A stretch of 64,000 bases of DNA from Xestospongia muta (Eukaryota > Porifera > Demospongiae > Haplosclerida > Petrosiidae): NCBI GenBank assembly GCA_963693285.1, contig OY848918.1:10301162-10365161 (forward strand). Reading direction: 5' to 3'. Under the pieces are notes generated by a model that did not search any database, was not told the DNA's origin, and saw only the letters and a list, made by a program, of their open reading frames with translations. Below, piece after piece: positions 62,473 to 64,000 of the stretch; position 1 is the stretch's first letter, and every line of letters begins with the position of its first letter. The position numbers were made by a program, and so were the translations under genes.

Positions 62473-64000
62473 AATTACAAGGTAGTCTTTCTGCTACTCA
62501 AGATACATTAAGTGCTGTCTATGCTGATCCATCAATGAAGAAGACGGCGCATCATCATGCTGTACTAGTTCATCAAGGACAAGCTTCAGGTGGTCATTAC
62601 TGGGCATATGTAAACAAGAAAAGAGAGAAAGAAACAATGGCTGCTATCAATGACACAGAACCTTTGAAAGAGTCACAAGAAGCTATGCAGGAGAGTTCAG
62701 ATGAGAGTGAATTAACTGCTGGTGGTCGGGAAGAGAAACAAGAAGATGGAAGGAGTCAAGATGGTGTAAAAGAGGACAGAGAAATGGAGGCAGAACACAC
62801 TGGTCCATCAGGTTCTGAAACTGTTGAGAAACACCCAGTCACTTCCACTGATGGTCTATTAATGACTTCACAGACCAGTCAATCCAGTTTAAAAGCTGGT
62901 CAAACTATTATGGCAGGGTTATTGGATTCAGAGGTGTGGCTTAAGTTCAATAATGTCAGTGTCATTGAAGTCAATTGGAAAGAAGTAAAGAGAGAATCAT
63001 TTAATAGTAAGAACTACCATAAGAGTAATTTCAGTTCTAATACAAGTGCTTATTGTCTTGTATATATCAGTGCTGAAGCTCATGAACAATGGGAAGGAAG
63101 TGGTAAGTGCATGATGGATGACATGGATGAATGGATGGATGGAAGGATGGATGGAAGGATGGATGGATTGATAAATGAATGGATGGATGTATGAATTAAA
63201 TGGATGAATTAATAGATAGATGGATAAACAGACAGACAAACAGATAGAATCACAAAGATTTCTAATATGACAATATTTTCTTTATTAGTTTCTGGTCAGA
63301 CGTTGACACCCTCCCTTCAGAAGTATGTACAAGACAGTAACAAGGCCTTTGACAATGAAGTTATGGTTTATAACCTCAAAAAACAGAGAGCTCAGAGTTA
63401 AGGAAAAGAACTTATCAAACTAGTTATATCAGTCCGTTTTGTTCCACCTGGTACCACTCTACCTGGCACAGCATCCAATAACTCTGAAATGATAGCATTA
63501 GCCTCTGACACCAAATGAGCTCATGCTGAAAGCCCTCCACCAGAAGATATGCAGGTAATGTAGAACTGATTTCATTATGTTTGACCTTATCATAACTGGG
63601 CATTAAGTAATACTCCACTATCTATTCTCATATATAAAATATAAGTGATATCTTTACATTGTTAGTTGTATTAACAGGTAAGTATTGTCACTAGATGACA
63701 TTTGTGTATTAAAATAGTGATAAAGTCATTAATGATTTACAAGGTCATGGATTGAGTTAGCATTGTCAATATTGGCTCAATTATTTCACTTTCCTACTAA
63801 TATTCTGTACCTAGTAATTGTACATTTGTAATATTTTACTATTTAAATTATGTTGTTTCTTCTGTCATTCAGATTGATCTGGACAATCTACCTCCAATTG
63901 ATCCTCTTCTTCAAGCTCAATTTGAATCAAAAATGGCTCAAAAATTACGACAATTATCAATGGAACTACCTGATTCCATCATAGAACCTAGACTACTTAC
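62473..64000 (+). pseudogene. USP25/USP28-like 3' fragment, copy 3, with stops (runs off the window)
   Basis: Exon 1 (62473-63102) keeps the His box ([20 protein letters not shown], with one residue missing before it), the acidic insertion and [17 protein letters not shown], where the D of FND has become N. Exon 2 (from 63289) carries TAA at 63399-63401 (AGTAAA to AGTTAA) and TGA at 63516-63518. Exon 3 begins at 63873 and leaves the window. It is more diverged from copies 1 and 2 than they are from each other. Non-functional as a USP. Confidence 0.8.

Noticed and set aside
62997..63239. Minus-strand [11 protein letters not shown] frame
   Set aside because: Translation of the GATG microsatellite in USP intron 1.

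Overview
The window looks like nuclear DNA of an early-branching animal, most likely a demosponge (Amphimedon-like). The evidence is AT-rich DNA, very small spliceosomal introns (one of 48 nt), TATA-type promoters, simple-sequence tracts, hAT-like and Crypton-like relics, and a secreted protein family of a kind I know mainly from sponge and cnidarian gene sets. The species assignment is inference. I see no tRNA, rRNA, CRISPR array or bacterial operon.

Two gene families fill the window. (1) A tandem array of intronless genes, all on the + strand, encodes secreted proteins of about 394-439 aa: signal peptide, N-glycosylated coiled-coil stalk, and a Cys-rich C-terminal domain of about 250 aa that begins like a fibrinogen-related domain (FReD). 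Eleven copies read intact (1356, 5816, 20491, 27821, 34023, 36033, 38968, 41266, 53550, 57510, 60862), and one 3' end enters at base 3. About a dozen more are broken, truncated or fragmentary. Two N-terminal types exist: type A (starts MVYFY/MTCFY, long or short stalk) and type B (starts MTSLLSLL). The C-terminal domain is nearly invariant apart from two short hypervariable segments. (2) Three copies of the last exons of a USP25/USP28-like deubiquitinase lie at 8632-12077, 48559-52006 and 62473-64000. Each carries the His box and C-terminal region but no Cys box, and each follows a FReD-like gene or relic.

Layout: 1-14104 is one copy of a segmental duplication whose partner is 39905-54031. 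It carries a gene 3' end, two long type-A genes, a FReD relic, a USP 3' fragment and a further type-A gene. That last gene is broken in copy 1 by a 1.17 kb insertion. The stretch 16-40 kb is a mosaic of shorter duplications with short type-A genes, many pseudogenes, a Crypton/DUF3504 relic split by a hAT-like MITE (22.6-24.0 kb) and another TIR element (31.3 kb). The stretch 54-64 kb holds type-B genes, a double palindrome beside a TATA box, a 135-bp tandem repeat and the third USP fragment.

Promoters fall into three classes. The most striking has an everted repeat TGACCT-N11-AGGTCA (nuclear-receptor-like half-sites) ending 13 nt before TATAAA, found eight times. In most class members TATAAA lies 78 nt before the ATG. 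Promoter, N-terminal module and C-terminal module plus 3' flank occur in different combinations, so the locus appears to evolve by duplication, module exchange and frequent gene death. The likely product is a diversified set of extracellular lectin-like recognition or adhesion proteins; that role is inferred, not shown.
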